Of a DNA stretch of 64,000 nt, positions 35,340 through 47,409 are shown one piece after another. The stretch comes from Isoetes taiwanensis (lineage: Eukaryota; Streptophyta; Lycopodiopsida; Isoetales; Isoetaceae): positions 23,717,122 to 23,781,121 of the forward strand of contig JAJEKV010000004.1 of assembly GCA_021234155.1 (NCBI GenBank). Direction: 5' to 3'. The notes below the pieces were generated by a model. The model ran no database searches, was not told the DNA's origin, and saw nothing but the letters and a program-made list of their open reading frames with translations. Position 1 is the first letter of the stretch; each line of letters begins with the position of its first letter. A program made the position numbers and the translations under genes.

Positions 35340-38050
35340 TAGGTGAACCCTTTGTAAATTATCAATGTTCTTTATGTGCTTTGTTATTTCGAAGAGAGGG
35401 ATTTTTACATGAGAGTGCATAGGCAGGGCCAGATGACAAGGTAGAGGGGATTTAGAAACCACAAATTTATGTATAGATCGGATACACAATGCAATTGAGA
35501 TCAAAGAAAATGGCAATGTTCATGAGATAAAAAAGTTACATAAGGAATTAATGTTCTCCCAAAATGAGGGATTCTTGCATACATCCATGAAAAGAAAGAT
35601 TCGTAAAGAGGAGCAGGAGTCAATGAAGCGAAAAGATGTAGTGATTCTGGAGGACATAGTGGAGGCATCGGAAAATTTAGTGGAAAACCAGCTCTTTGGG
35701 ATTTTTCGAGGGACATAGCTCAAAAACATAATCAGGACTAGGCCATAAAAAGAAGATATAGGGAAACCACGAAGGCGTTGTTTTTGAAACAATTAAGATA
35801 TGGGAGGGAGAAGAATGCACAATTTTTCTTTCTCTCAATTTTGCAGATCCGAGTATGTCCACCACTATAAGCTCCACGCGAAAGCTTCTTTTACAAAGGT
35901 CGATCTTAGGGAAGAAACATTCAAGCATCTTGCTCGGTCTACACTTCGACACATGCAATGCCGCGCTTGATTTGGGGGGAGTTCCGGCAATTGTGGCCCG
36001 AGAAACGAGACCGTCATTAAAGCCCGGCTGTGGATTGGATTAGAGATGGCCCGCTTTTCGACTTTTGTGGAAAGAAAGAAGGGGACATGCTTACAATAGC
36101 ACATTTGAGGTGTTAAGTTGGCTCCGAAGAAGGCTACAACATAATTATCAATGCAACCGAGGAGAATGTCATTTCCGAATATGCAAGAGTTCTTATCGTG
36201 GGAACCCCTTGCATAGGAAGGCTGCCTGAACTTCGCCCTTGCCATTATTGGACATGTAAGATTTGATCACCTTGAGGTTAGGCGTCGGTGGCGACAAATC
36301 CAAGAGTTGTGGAATGAGCACTTGAGAATGGTTGTTGGCCCTCTAATCGACCCACAACTTCGGGATGGAGACTTCGAGGAGAAAGGCGTGCATGTTTGCT
36401 TGATTATACATCTAGGGTGCGCACAAGAAAGCACATTCAAAGGTTTCATGGGACGGTTGGCCACTAAGTGCGAGAAATAAGGATGTTCATGGGTCAGTGC
36501 ATGACCAAGATTTGGTGCACAGCGATAAGAAGCTTGTTAATCCCATGGATAGTGCCTCTAGAAGGTTGTACTTAGGGAACGAGGTTAGTGACTCTCAATG
36601 ATATACACCATGTCTTTGAGTTATGCCAAGGGAAGCATGGGCTGCAACTTGGGGACGTGAAGCACCAGGATAGGCAAACCGAGGGTCATAGCGCCTCTAG
36701 AAAGATTCAAACAATGCTTGGGGACTAAGCAAATGGTTACGTAGGTTCACCGATGAATTTGGGCACCAAAGTTTATTTGGAAGTCGTGGGCATCATATAT
36801 TGACATCTTCCTCTCACCTACTTTGGACCCTGGGGCTCTGGATTAAAGCTCTTTTAGCGTTGTCCTTCTTCTTTAGGTGAGTTGGAATCTGCTTTGCTAC
36901 TTTCAATTTGGTTTGATCTTCAAAACTTTAGGCATAACAGGGCTTTGGAGGCTCTGGTTGAAGAACCACGACGCATTCGGAAATTAAGAACTTCATTAGT
37001 CGGAAACCTTTATAGGCGTGCAATTGTCATGCCATTTCTTTGTGCCGCTAATAAAGTATTTTAGCGGATTGCATTTGGGCATTAGAAGGTTCTTACAAGG
37101 CACCCAGGATCGGACGATGTGAGAACTTCTTCTCTAAAGACATGCATTAAAGTAACCAAAGAGCCTATGGCCAGGGGCAGACTTATTGGAGAGTGCCTCT
37201 GCTCTCAATCATATTTCGAGTTTTCAAAGTCGCCACTACCCTCTTGTTTCTGCAAAGACATGCTAAACAAGAGCACATTTGTGAAGTTAGAAAAGAAGGT
37301 AGATACCAATGGGTATTTCTTTGACTGTAACCTCGCGTATGATGGCGTGGATCCCCTGAGATGACAAGATTATTGAGGCCTTAAAAGAAGGGCTTGTCTT
37401 TGCCACAAGCATTGTATACAAGCGTTAGCATTACAATTGAGGACGATGATGGCTGGTTTAGTGAGTCATGAAAGGTCAAGTTGGTTTTCAAAGTAGTCAT
37501 GGTAGGACGAGGCTCTACCACATTGGGAGATGAGGCCGATGCCATGGAAGAGAATATGGAGATTTGAAGGTGAAGATCCAAGAAGGAAAAGTTAGTGAGG
37601 ATGATGTGGCCAGGTCGAATTACGACATGTGTTTGACCTAAATGTTAGATGAATGTGAAAGGAGGAAGCCATCTCATGTGTCTTGGCATGTTGTTATGGA
37701 AGCAAGAAAATCTTTAAGTCAACTATAGTGAGCCATTTGAATGGGGAACTGTATTATCAAAGGACAAAGTGACGAGGGTTAAGGCTATGTATATATTCTA
37801 TCAAGAAAAAGTAATGTTGATGCACAAAACGCTCGCGGCATTAGGACAGATTTGCGGTGTACTTCGAAGAACCCAGAGAATCCATGGTGGCACCACCAAA
37901 CTGAGACAAGCTTCAGCGAAAAAGGAACAAATCTGTTGCAATTCATAAGTTTGGTATCTTGGTAGGGTACTTAGCATGAGGGAGGGAAGTCTGGCGGTGC
38001 ATGGGAGAGAGAGTAGAGAGCCTGGACTTAGTTAAACGCCCGCTTTTTGA
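35340..38050 (+). pseudogene. unnamed transposon-like protein gene with GSDxCENFFSK motif, copy B
   Basis: Second copy of the gene at 5,700-8,450. Better here: KASFTKVDLREETFKHLAR (about 35,877-35,935), HLEVRRRWRQIQELWNEHLR then MVVGPLI (36,270-36,350), and KLEKKVDTNGYFFDCNLAYD (37,283-37,342). Worse here: the SDGDSRRR segment and the CENFFSK segment are frame-shifted (GATCGGACGATGTGAGAACTTCTTCTCTAAAG at 37,110-37,141 still spells it across frames). Reading both copies together suggests one coding region of roughly 700 or more codons with one or more introns near 36,870-36,930, where GGTGAGTTGG looks like a donor. Function unknown. Confidence 0.55.
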
Positions 38051-39914
38051 AGTTCAATTCATCGGCATATTGCAGGAAACATTGCGGCCGGGGCCCGGCA
38101 GTCCACTTGGATTTACTTATGATCTGACCGGGATAATCGACTTATAACCTCGAAGTCCTATCATATCTCTTGCATCTTTAAGATATGAACCTGCCAAAAC
38201 ATTTATCATCCGCATGATAATGATAGAGTCTGTTGAATAAGTTTGTCCGTGAATGAATATTGGTAGGGTAATATTAAATTAGACGTCTTCAAATGGTTGA
38301 ATTACGCTCTCTTTCTTTCTTTTTGTAGGTGACAAGGAGCGAAGGTCTAGGGAGTGCATAAGGTTGAAAGCAGATATTTGTCAAGTACTTTGTCAATGAT
38401 CATTTATGATTAAAGCTACCATTTCAATTTAAGTTTAAGAGCGCTTTGTATAAATCTGAGCATGTTCTATTTGCTTTGCTTTACTTAATGCATTCCATGT
38501 AGAAACTGTGATCTTGTTTAAACTTTACTTTGAATGCAATAAAGAATGCCTACTGGTTACTTGTGGAACTAGTTAGTTAGGTATGATTTCTGCCTTTCTG
38601 ATTTCATTGCTCGATGATTCATTTCTCAAGAAAGATTTTACGTACAAAATAAAATGCTTCTAAAACAAATAGAGTCGTTACCCCACTCTATTATTTTTAA
38701 GGGCATGACGTAAAGATTTCAGACATAATCAAAATCATATTTTGAAAACAACAAAACATAAACTGTTTGAAGACTAATTTCGGTTGAGAACATTACATAA
38801 AAGAAACATATTAAGAGACAGAAACTAAAACACAAGAACAATATCTGAAACCGCGTCATATTCATATTATAATAGATACTTTACAAAAAGGAAGGTTCAC
38901 ACCGCATGATGGTTTTTCATGGCCATTTACAAAACAAAGCGCCTAAATATTTAGATCAGGAGCTTTACAAAACAAGTTAGGAGATTTCATATTTCTTTGT
39001 CAAGAGTCGGGTCTGCAAAACAAAAACCTAAGCTATTATGAACGCCCGGGAGGCATAACCAACCTGAGGGAGAATAACTGAGGTCGATTTACCAAGCCTG
39101 AGGTGGCATCCTAATAAGCACATAGAGATCGTTCCCTCGCACGGATTTTTCATCTCCAAAGCTACCATCTCGCAAGAGTCACCCGATCAACCCATCGCTG
39201 AACTTTTTTCGATGGATATGAGTGATGATCTTGCATGTGTACCACTTCGAGGACTAAAATTTCGCCACAACTTTCGACAAGGTTCTTGGGCTCTTCCAAG
39301 CTGACCTCGGGTGCGGCCTCTTCCTGGGTGGGTAGAGCCCATAGATTCTTCAAGGGCCTCTCGGCGGTGGTCTTAATCCGGCGCCATTGCCGAATAGGGA
39401 GAGGAATAGCGGAGAAGGAGGATAAGTTATGGCTTGGAGAAGGAGGATCGGATCGGGTTATGGCGTTGGAGGGAATAAGAAGAGTTCTGATCGGGTTATG
39501 CCATTATCGGTAATCGCATGGCAAAATTCACCATAATGACGTCCTAAAAAGCGCGTGCAAAAAATCCGTAACAATAATTAATTTAAAGTCATTATTCAAT
39601 AATCAATTTCGTTATGATGTCATCCTAAAATCATATAAAATATATACTTCCCTGTATTTCGAAAGTATTTCTTTTTCTTGTTTTTTTTTGGAGTGACCAT
39701 TGAACTAAAATGGCGCTGTGAAGTGGGCGTAAATATAAGGTTAAGGGTAGGGCAAAAGTGCTTAGACTGGGTGTAAAAGTATGGAATTGGGTATGATTCT
39801 TCGACAAGATGGGACCGTATACATAGGGTTTCTATGGAGGGTCACCAGTATACATAGGGTTTCTCCGACTTGATGCACGACATGCCATATGCCCTTATAT
39901 AGAGGTGAACCTCC
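38051..39914. other. gene-poor stretch with a polyadenylation signal, copy B
   Basis: Matches 8,450-10,346. It has the CTTTTTGTAG-GTGAC acceptor-like site near 38,320 and AATAAA at 38,538-38,543. A minus-strand frame at 39,162-39,353 (MKNLWALPTQEEAAPE, then LEEPKNLVE) is open for 63 codons, but copy A breaks it; its status is undecided. Confidence 0.45.
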
Positions 39915-40512
39915 GATAATACCAAACTGGAAATCTTACTACTAGCATTCAAATACTTTTACTATGATAGACAAGGAATAGGCAATTTGATATAAATGTG
40001 TTCCCAAGATGCAGAGGTCATTTTGGGTGACGCTTTTGAGAACCTTTTTTACTATGATAAGCATAGAATGAAATGCAAACGACATCTTTTTGACACTTTC
40101 GGAAACCCTTCTTACTAGAATAAGTATAGTATAGAATAAAGTGCAAGGCGCATACATAGTAATGTTTCATTTCTTTTTTGAAGATCTTGAAATCTATGAG
40201 CGTATTGCAATGCATCTTTTCAAATTTTGAAGATTTCAAATATCATCTACTTAGACATGGGAGCATGTTGAAAGTGATGCATTAACCGCGTGGGTAGAAC
40301 AGGTGTGCTAATGACTAAATTTGTTATTCTTATTTCCAATAATATCTGCATGAAATTGACATGATTAACATTAGGGTCTCAGAGCGGATAAAACCACACC
40401 AAGAAGACAAATGCTACTATATAATGTGCCCCTACCCGGGATGAAAAACCCCCACATGGGGAGGAAAAACCCTCGGTAGTAGGCTCTCCAGATCCCTTGT
40501 CTGTAAGGGATT

Positions 40513-40749
40513 CTAGGACGTGATGAGAGACTTGCAAAACAGGACCATTAGACGTGCAACCATTGGCGATGCCAAGAATTGATGCATAGCGGTGCCAGAG
40601 CATCTAAGATCAGCATGTGTTATGGGGATTAACAAGTATAAAGGACACTTTTGCGCAGCATGGTGCTCATCCTCTACCGGGTCGCATGTGGCAACACTGG
40701 TATATTCTCTCATGTTAAGGGGATTTCTATGCCTCCATCCGTAGTCCAA
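40513..40749 (-). pseudogene. LINE-like C-terminal zinc-finger tail, copy B
   Basis: A 78-codon minus-strand frame: REYTSVATCDPVEDEHHA, then KCPLY, THADLRCS and MHQFLASP ending MVLFCKSLITS. The C-x(n)-VEDE-H-x(n)-CPLY spacing resembles the cysteine-histidine tail after the reverse transcriptase in plant LINEs. It lies in repeat unit 1 only, so that unit probably contains an old LINE 3' end in reverse orientation. Confidence 0.4.
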
Positions 40750-42403
40750 CGACTGCTTGAATTCCGGAGATGATGGGACCCGTCCTCACTTGAGGCAATA
40801 GCTCTCCAGTTTCTTCATAGATATATCTTACTGCATCCCCAAGAGATCAAGTGATGTTAGTTTCTAAACAGAAATGTCGATGCTCCTTATAATCGAAAGA
40901 AAAATGAAGCTCACCTTTGGGGGGAGCATTACTACCTTTATAATGTCGGATCTTTAGGAGACCAAATCGACTTAGGAGCAATTCTGACATTAAATCGGAC
41001 TCCTTAAGACACCTGAGTTAGACACCCAATTTCAAGTGGCGAGATCTGGCTGGAACATTATGCGTGTGAACATCAAGTTGCATGGGCCATATAAGCACTA
41101 ATAAATGTGTACCATTACCATCTCAAGCACAACCTTGCAAACAAATCTTGTACCTCGGTCAAAGCAAGCATTGCTAACCCGGATCAACCATCAGCGGTTA
41201 TAAATATTTCTTCGAATGGAAAAAAGGAATGGACCGAGGTTGAAAATAGCAAGGTCAATTGTCTAATTTCACGAGCTTTCTCAACCCTCGACCGATGCGG
41301 GCGAAGATTAACCCAAGATATCGAGGGGGAATTGAAGGTATGACCGGAGCATACTTGGCAAACATAGGGTTGATAGCTTCTTTTCCAGGATTTTTGAATT
41401 TTCTAAGCCGGTACATACATAAATTAACATATCTAATACTCAGAATTTAATTTATGCGTGACGCGTTGCTAGAATTCCACCAAACCTTATATAAAGTGCC
41501 AAAAATACAAATCAAATCTATTCACAGGTATATAGAAATATTGTTGAGCAACCTTTTGTAAAGAACATGCGTAGTATGATCTCAAAGCACAAAAAAGTGT
41601 ATCGTCAATGTCTTTGAAGTGTACCAATTAAGAATGTAGCATGCGAGGGGCATGAAAAAAAAAAATGACGTTACCAACTATATGGTTAGATTTAGTGTTT
41701 TGTATGTACTTTATTGGGGAGAAAAGAACCAGGAATACATGTGCCTATGAGCAAAAAGGTGTACAAAAAATAGCAATGGATGTGGCTTGACCCAATAATG
41801 GGAAGTTTTAATTATTTTGAAGATGCTCCATTACCCTCTCCTAATCTTATTAGTTTTGATTCGGAGGTGAACGCCCCATTCACACTTGCTAAATTCTAGA
41901 CTACATTTGGGTCATGTGTTGATGTAAAATTTTGAAAGTTTGGATTTTTTCTTCTTTTCTTCTTCCATGTGGTCAAGAACACTTTGTGCTTTGCTAATTT
42001 TAGAGATTTGGCCAAATTTTTGGATAACGCGAACTTACGGCGCGGAATAAAGTTAGATCTTGATTTGTTTCCCTCCCAGATATGTAACTTCATGGTTTGG
42101 AGTGGAGTTCCAACTTTATTGTTGCAAAAGTCAGTCAATGAGTGTTGCTCGCCTAAAGAGAACATGATAATACCAAAGTGTGAAAATCTTACTACTAGCA
42201 TTCAACTCAGGGTTTACTATGATAGACAAGGAATAGGCAATTTGATATAAATGTGTTCCCAAGAAGGGAGGTCATCTTTTTGTGTGACATTTGTTGGAGA
42301 ACCTTTTTTACTATTATAAGTATAGAATGAAATGCAAAAGCGACATCTTTTGTGACATTTTACTACAATAAGTATAGTATAGAACCTCTTCATCATCAAT
42401 AGG

Positions 42404-42688
42404 TTAGGTTGGCTTTATTTCTCTAAATTCTTCCAAATCTTTAACAAATTTCTGCAGATCTTGCTCATTGCTACCAATAACTCCCAACTTTAGACTAGTT
42501 ACAACTTTATAATATCCTCGACTATTAAGTCTATCTTGGGGTGCCCTATATTGTGGAGGATTGTAAATCTTTCTAGAAACTATGGTTGAATTTGAGTTTG
42601 ATAGTTCTACAAGGGACACAAAGCATGATCTTAGAAGTTTATTGGTACCATCTATCTTATTGATGGCAAAAGAAAAAACCAACGTCAT
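42404..42688 (-). CDS. unidentified 94-codon minus-strand frame inside repeat unit 2, copy B
   Basis: Opens MTLVFSFAINKIDGTNK and continues with VELSNSNSTIVSRKIYNPP, RAPQDRLNSRGYYKVV and EQDLQKFVKDLEEFREIKP. It is hydrophilic with no membrane segment. It replaces the segment found at the same place in units 1 and 3, so it may be part of another element inserted there. No family recognised. Copy A preserves only about 40 codons of it. Confidence 0.3.
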   Translation of the reverse strand: MTLVFSFAINKIDGTNKLLRSCFVSLVELSNSNSTIVSRKIYNPPQYRAPQDRLNSRGYYKVVTSLKLGVIGSNEQDLQKFVKDLEEFREIKPT

Positions 42689-45271
42689 TGTGTACTAGGA
42701 AATCGTAGAGTAAGCTTTCACCCCTTTTGCCTTTTTGATCCAAAATGGCAATTTCCAACTTGCTGCAACTTATTGCACCGCAAAAAGTAAGTATAATTAA
42801 ACATTGAAAAACAAGAACAAAGCTTTCCTTAAGATGAAATTTGAATGTAAATACCGTGCATCTAGCTCCATAAGGGTTTTCATTGAATGCATCCCCAAAG
42901 AGGCAAAGTGATGTTAGCCTGTTGTAGAAATGTTGATGTAATCGAAAAGATATGTAAGCTCAACTCTTTGGGGGAGCCTTACTAGCTTCATAATGTCAGA
43001 TCTTTAAGAGACCAATCTGACTTAGGAGCAATTGCAACTTGTTACATCAGACTCCTTAAGACACCTTAGAGTTAGACACCCAATTTCAAGTGGTGGAGAT
43101 CTATTGAACATTATGCAATGAACATCAAGTTGAATGGGCCATATAAGCACTAATAAATGTGTACCATTACCATCTCAAGCACAACCTTGCAACAAATCTT
43201 GTACCTTCTCCAGCGCCAAGCACGCTGCTAACGGATCAATCATCAGTGGTTATAAATATTTCACTAAATGGGAAAAAAGGAATGGTCGAGGTTGAAAATA
43301 GCAAGGTCAATTGTCTAATTTCCTGAATTTTCTCAACCCTCAATCAATGTATATCGGAAGATTAACCCAAGATATCGAGGGGAATTGAAGGTATGACCCG
43401 GAGAGCATACTTCGGCAAACATAGGGTTGATAGCTTCTTTGAAGGGGGATTTTTGAATTTTCTATGGGTACATGCATAAATTAACATATCTAATACTATT
43501 AATTTAATTTATCGTGACACATGCTAGAATTGCATCAAACCTTATATAAGGTCGCCAAAAATACAAATCAAATCTATTCACAGGGCATATAGAAATATTG
43601 TTGAGCAACCTTTTTGTAAAGAACATAATGTAGTATGATCTCAAAGCACAAAAAGTGTATCGACAATATCTTTGGGGAAGTGTACCAATTAAGAATGTAG
43701 CATGTGGGGGCGTGAAAACAAAAATGACGTTACCAAATATATATGGTTAGATTTTAGGATTTTGTATGTACTTTATTGGGGAGAAAAGAAACCGAATACA
43801 TGTGCCTATGAGCAAAAAGGGTGTACAAAAAATAGCAATGGATGTGGCTTGACCCAATATTGGAAAATTTTAATTATTTTGAAGATGCTCCATTACCCTC
43901 TCCTAATCTTATTAGTTTTGATTAGGAGGTGAACACCCCATTCACACTTGCTAAATTTTAGACTACATTTGGGTCATATGTTGGATGTAAAATCTTGAAA
44001 GTTTGGATTTTTCTTCTTTTCTTCTTACGCGGTGGTCAAGAACATTTGTACTTCGCTAATTTTAGGCATTTGGCCAAATTTTTGGATAACGCGGGCTTCT
44101 GGCAGAATAAAGTTAGATCTTGATTTGTTTCCCTCCCTATATGCATAGTGGAGTTCCAACTTTATTCTTTTAAGTATTTGTCGGTAGTGTTGCTTTCGAC
44201 TAAACAGAGAACATGATAATACCAAACGTGGGAAATCTTACTACTAGCATTCAACTCAGGTTTACTATGATAGACAAGGAATAGGCAATTTGATATAAAT
44301 GTGTTCCCAAGATGCAGAGGTCATCTTTTGGGTGACGTTTTGAGAACCTTTTTTACTATGATAAGTATAGAATGAAATGCAAACGACATCTTTTGTGACA
44401 CTTTGGAAACCTTTCTTACTAGAATAAGTATAGCATAGAATAAATTGCGAGTGGGCGCATACATAGTAATGTTTCATTTCTTTTTGAAGATCTTGAAATC
44501 TATGAGCGTATTGCAATGCATCTTTTCCAAATTTTCAAAGATTTCAAATATCATCTACGAGACATGGGAGCATGTTGGAAAGTGATGAAGCAACGCATTA
44601 GGTAGAAACGGTGTGCTAATGACTAAATTTGTTATTCTTATTTCCAATCATATACGCATGAAATTGACATGATTAACGTTAGGATCCGAGAGCATTGGTT
44701 GGGGAATATCCTTGCCTTGGATCTATATCCTTTGCATTGGCTCTATATCCTTTAGCGTGGAAGGTAGATGGGTCGATCCATTTTCTATGCCAAGCATTTG
44801 TAGATTGGATGAAATCGCCACTATAACAAATCCATTTGAAGTGACAAGACATGAAAGCAAGTGATGATTGTTAAATTATATTCAATATTTTTATGTTCAT
44901 TCCACGATTGTTTCATGTCGGTCTTGCCAAATGTTCTATGGGGTTAAAAAAGAATGCAAAGTTTATCAATTTAGCCAAAAGGTTCATGGCCTCCCCATAA
45001 TTTTGCATGTTAGATGCCTAAGTCATGAATGGGCCACAATCGTGGAAAAGGGCGCTTAAAGAACACTTTGTACTTTGCTAATTTTAGACATTTGGCCCAA
45101 TTTTTTTGAATAACGCGGGCTTCTGGCGGAATCGAGATACTGTGCTGTGGCGGGCGGTGCAGATTTAACCATGGAAATATCTAAAATCCCTAGAACCGTT
45201 AGATTTAGTTCCGCATGAATAAGTAGAATACTTACGTCAGTTGTTCTTGCATTTGCTGAGAAGAGATAGAG

Positions 45272-45946
45272 ATGGCGATAGCGAAAGGACGATCTATGAA
45301 GGATTGGAAGCTGTTTTTTGAGAGCTCTGGCGTTGATTCATGCACTTTTTTTCACTATGTGATTGCATTAGCAGACGTTGAAGAGTTGAGGCGGAATAAA
45401 GAGTCTCTGATTGCGCACTTGATAGCAGCCACTTCAACAACTGAGGATCCATGCCCTGCTTTAGGCATTCAACAACAATCCAAAGGTTTGTCGGATTTGT
45501 ATAGAACGAAAGAAGACGACAAGATGATATCCATAGACCGAAAACTGGAAGAAGGGTACAAAAAAGAGCAGGACAGAAAGAAAATCCAGAAGCCAGACAT
45601 GCCAAAGATCCAAGATCCAGTTATTGAGATCCAAGCCCTGAAGAAAACTAAGATCCAAGTCCAGATGAAGCAGAATTCGAAGTTAGAATTCGAAGACGAA
45701 AAGATATTATCCGTCAAACGAAAATTGGAAGAGGCATACAAGAAAGAGCAGGACATAAAGAGCCAACACAAAATTCAGGTAATTCAAGATCCAATTAGTA
45801 AGAAGCAGCCTCCAACTAGCAAGATCCAAGTCCAGAAGAAACGCAAGTTGGAGAATATAAGAAAACAATGCGCAAGGGATATGCATTGGATGCCTTCTCT
45901 TTGCCGTGGCTCTACGAAGCTAAGTTCTACACTTAAGACCTTCTAA
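45272..45946 (+). CDS. Mediator subunit 26-like lysine-rich protein
   Basis: An intact 224-codon frame starting at ATG after AGAGATAGAG. Residues 8-48 (MKDWKLFFESSG, then YVIALADVEELRRNKESLI) resemble the N-terminal helical domain shared by TFIIS and plant Mediator subunit 26 (W-x-x-F-F, then A-I-x-V-A). The rest is basic and repetitive: RKLEEGYKKEQDRKK with IQV nearby, and RKLEEAYKKEQDIKS with IQV, about 65 residues apart, like a duplicated version of the R-L-x-E-G-Y...T-I-Q-V tail of plant Med26. If right, it acts in RNA polymerase II transcription in the nucleus, but plant Med26 proteins are usually longer. This is the longest intact frame in the window. It stops at TAA with no recognised continuation. 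The LW-domain match is partial, so another basic nuclear protein is possible. Confidence 0.45.
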   Translation: MAIAKGRSMKDWKLFFESSGVDSCTFFHYVIALADVEELRRNKESLIAHLIAATSTTEDPCPALGIQQQSKGLSDLYRTKEDDKMISIDRKLEEGYKKEQDRKKIQKPDMPKIQDPVIEIQALKKTKIQVQMKQNSKLEFEDEKILSVKRKLEEAYKKEQDIKSQHKIQVIQDPISKKQPPTSKIQVQKKRKLENIRKQCARDMHWMPSLCRGSTKLSSTLKTF

Positions 45947-46930
45947 CTTAAATTGGATATGCTTTTCTATTTTGTACATACATTCTTTCCATGTTGATAA
46001 GAGTTCTCTTCATATTCATATGTACATACGCCATTGGCTGGGGCTTTTCCAACCACAAGAAATAAAATGATGTTATTCTTTCATAAGGGCACTTATGTAT
46101 ATGTTGTTTGAGGTTATTGTCACGTACCCTATCTCTTTGCATACTTAAAGCTCAAACGTCCTAAGCAACCTTTTCAATCATTGGTCCTTTTCTACAAGAA
46201 TTGACATTTTAATCATCTCAACTTGTAATGGGCTTAGTCATTCATTCCACTTCCATCTATATGAAACAAATCCTCTTATTATTTGAATTATAAAACGTCA
46301 GAGATTTAAATCATGCCCTCAAGCTTCCAGGTAACATCGCTTTGCAAGTAATGACCATCGATGGCTTTGACATTCAAAAGTATCATGACTGTGTGTGCCT
46401 TGATGCATTTTCTTGAAAGAACGTTAAGCCAACGTACAATCGATATATGCACGTACCCTTGAACATCTTCCTATTTGAAAATATCATGTTACCATACTTG
46501 GAAAACGTTGCACCTTTGTAATATGTTCAGCTTCATTTAACATTTTCATCTATAACCTATATAAAGTGTCACATTTGCATGAGCATGCCCATAACTTTAG
46601 CCATGGAGAGTTGCTTCCTTTTCTGCCTTTAAATCTCGTTATGCATGCAGAGCTCAGCTTTGTTCTATCTAAGAAGTTAGTAGTGTTTTTGTTTAAAAAG
46701 GTGCCTAAAAACATCATAGCAGAAGCCTCATACAATGGTTTCGTATCATATTTACGAGCGAACCCGAAATTAGCAAGAAGAAGGTATGCAAAAGTTCTTC
46801 CACATTCCTTTGTATATATTATCAGCATCCATTCTCCGTTGTCTTCTGCCAGTACATGACAGAAAGTCCCAGGTTTTATAAGGATCTAACTTAGTTAGTT
46901 CTAACTTACGGTGGCAATAAGCAAAGTCGT
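45947..46930. other. non-coding stretch after the Med26-like frame, copy B
   Basis: Matches 16,236-17,340. A 97-codon frame at 46,566-46,859 includes LNLVMHAELSFVLSKKL, but copy A interrupts it; I do not call it. Confidence 0.4.
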
Positions 46931-46937
46931 TCGGGCT

Positions 46938-47290
46938 GAAAATGATAAGGGTGCCCTGGATAAGTTTTGGCAAACAAGAGGAACGATGCCTGATAAAATA
47001 GTCTTTCTTACAATTTTAAATTTCTGCTGTAACCCAGAATCTTTACCAAATGGTAATCTTATGCATGCTTGCATTATTCAGGTTGATCTTGCAACATCTT
47101 TAGATGTTTTGAGAACTGCTCTCATTAAAATGTATGATAATTGTGGATACTTAGAGGCGACTTAAAATTTTCAATGAAATACTTGAGCCAGATGCAATCT
47201 CATGGGCAAGATGACCACATGGATCCTGTTTATAGAGGCTCCACTTATGCAAGAGCTCCCAACAAGCGAGTTTTACCATGGTTGATCTCC
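46938..47290 (+). pseudogene. PPR protein fragment, copy B
   Basis: Open for about 75 codons: LDKFWQTRGTMPDKIVFLTI, ILNFCCNPESLPNGNLMHAC, then TALIKMYDNCGYLEA, and after a frameshift IFNEI and PDAISWA. PPR repeat landmarks are the MPDK start, HA-x-I-I and ALI-x-MY-x-x-CG. The fragment covers about three 35-residue repeats and has neither an organelle targeting leader nor the E or DYW tail of full genes. It is better kept than at 17,345. PPR genes act in organelle RNA processing; this piece is unlikely to. Confidence 0.75.
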
Positions 47291-47350
47291 TGCATTTGAA
47301 ACTGGCACAGCGTGTGGTAAGTCTTTGGATACTCGCAGATAGTCTGTGTC

Positions 47351-47408
47351 ATTTGATAATTGCAGATACTTATTTAATAATCGCAGACTTATTTAACAAT
47401 TGCAGACA
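47351..47408. repeat. three tandem 19-bp repeats with ATAATTGCAGAC core
   Basis: ATTTGATAATTGCAGATACTT, ATTTAATAATCGCAGACTT and ATTTAACAATTGCAGACA follow each other directly. Copy A at about 17,790-17,850 has the same place more degenerate. It lies just after the PPR fragment. Confidence 0.7.
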
Positions 47409-47409
47409 G

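Larger units (their letters stand above)
39915..44695. repeat. tandem array of 2.05-2.25-kb non-coding repeats, copy B
   Basis: Units begin with GATAATACCAAA at 39,915, 42,166 and 44,215. Spacing is 2,251 and 2,049 bases, against 2,241 and 1,984 in copy A. The third unit again stops after about 480 bases, and its closing block returns at about 45,055-45,150. So the partial third unit is an old feature shared by both copies. Confidence 0.85.
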
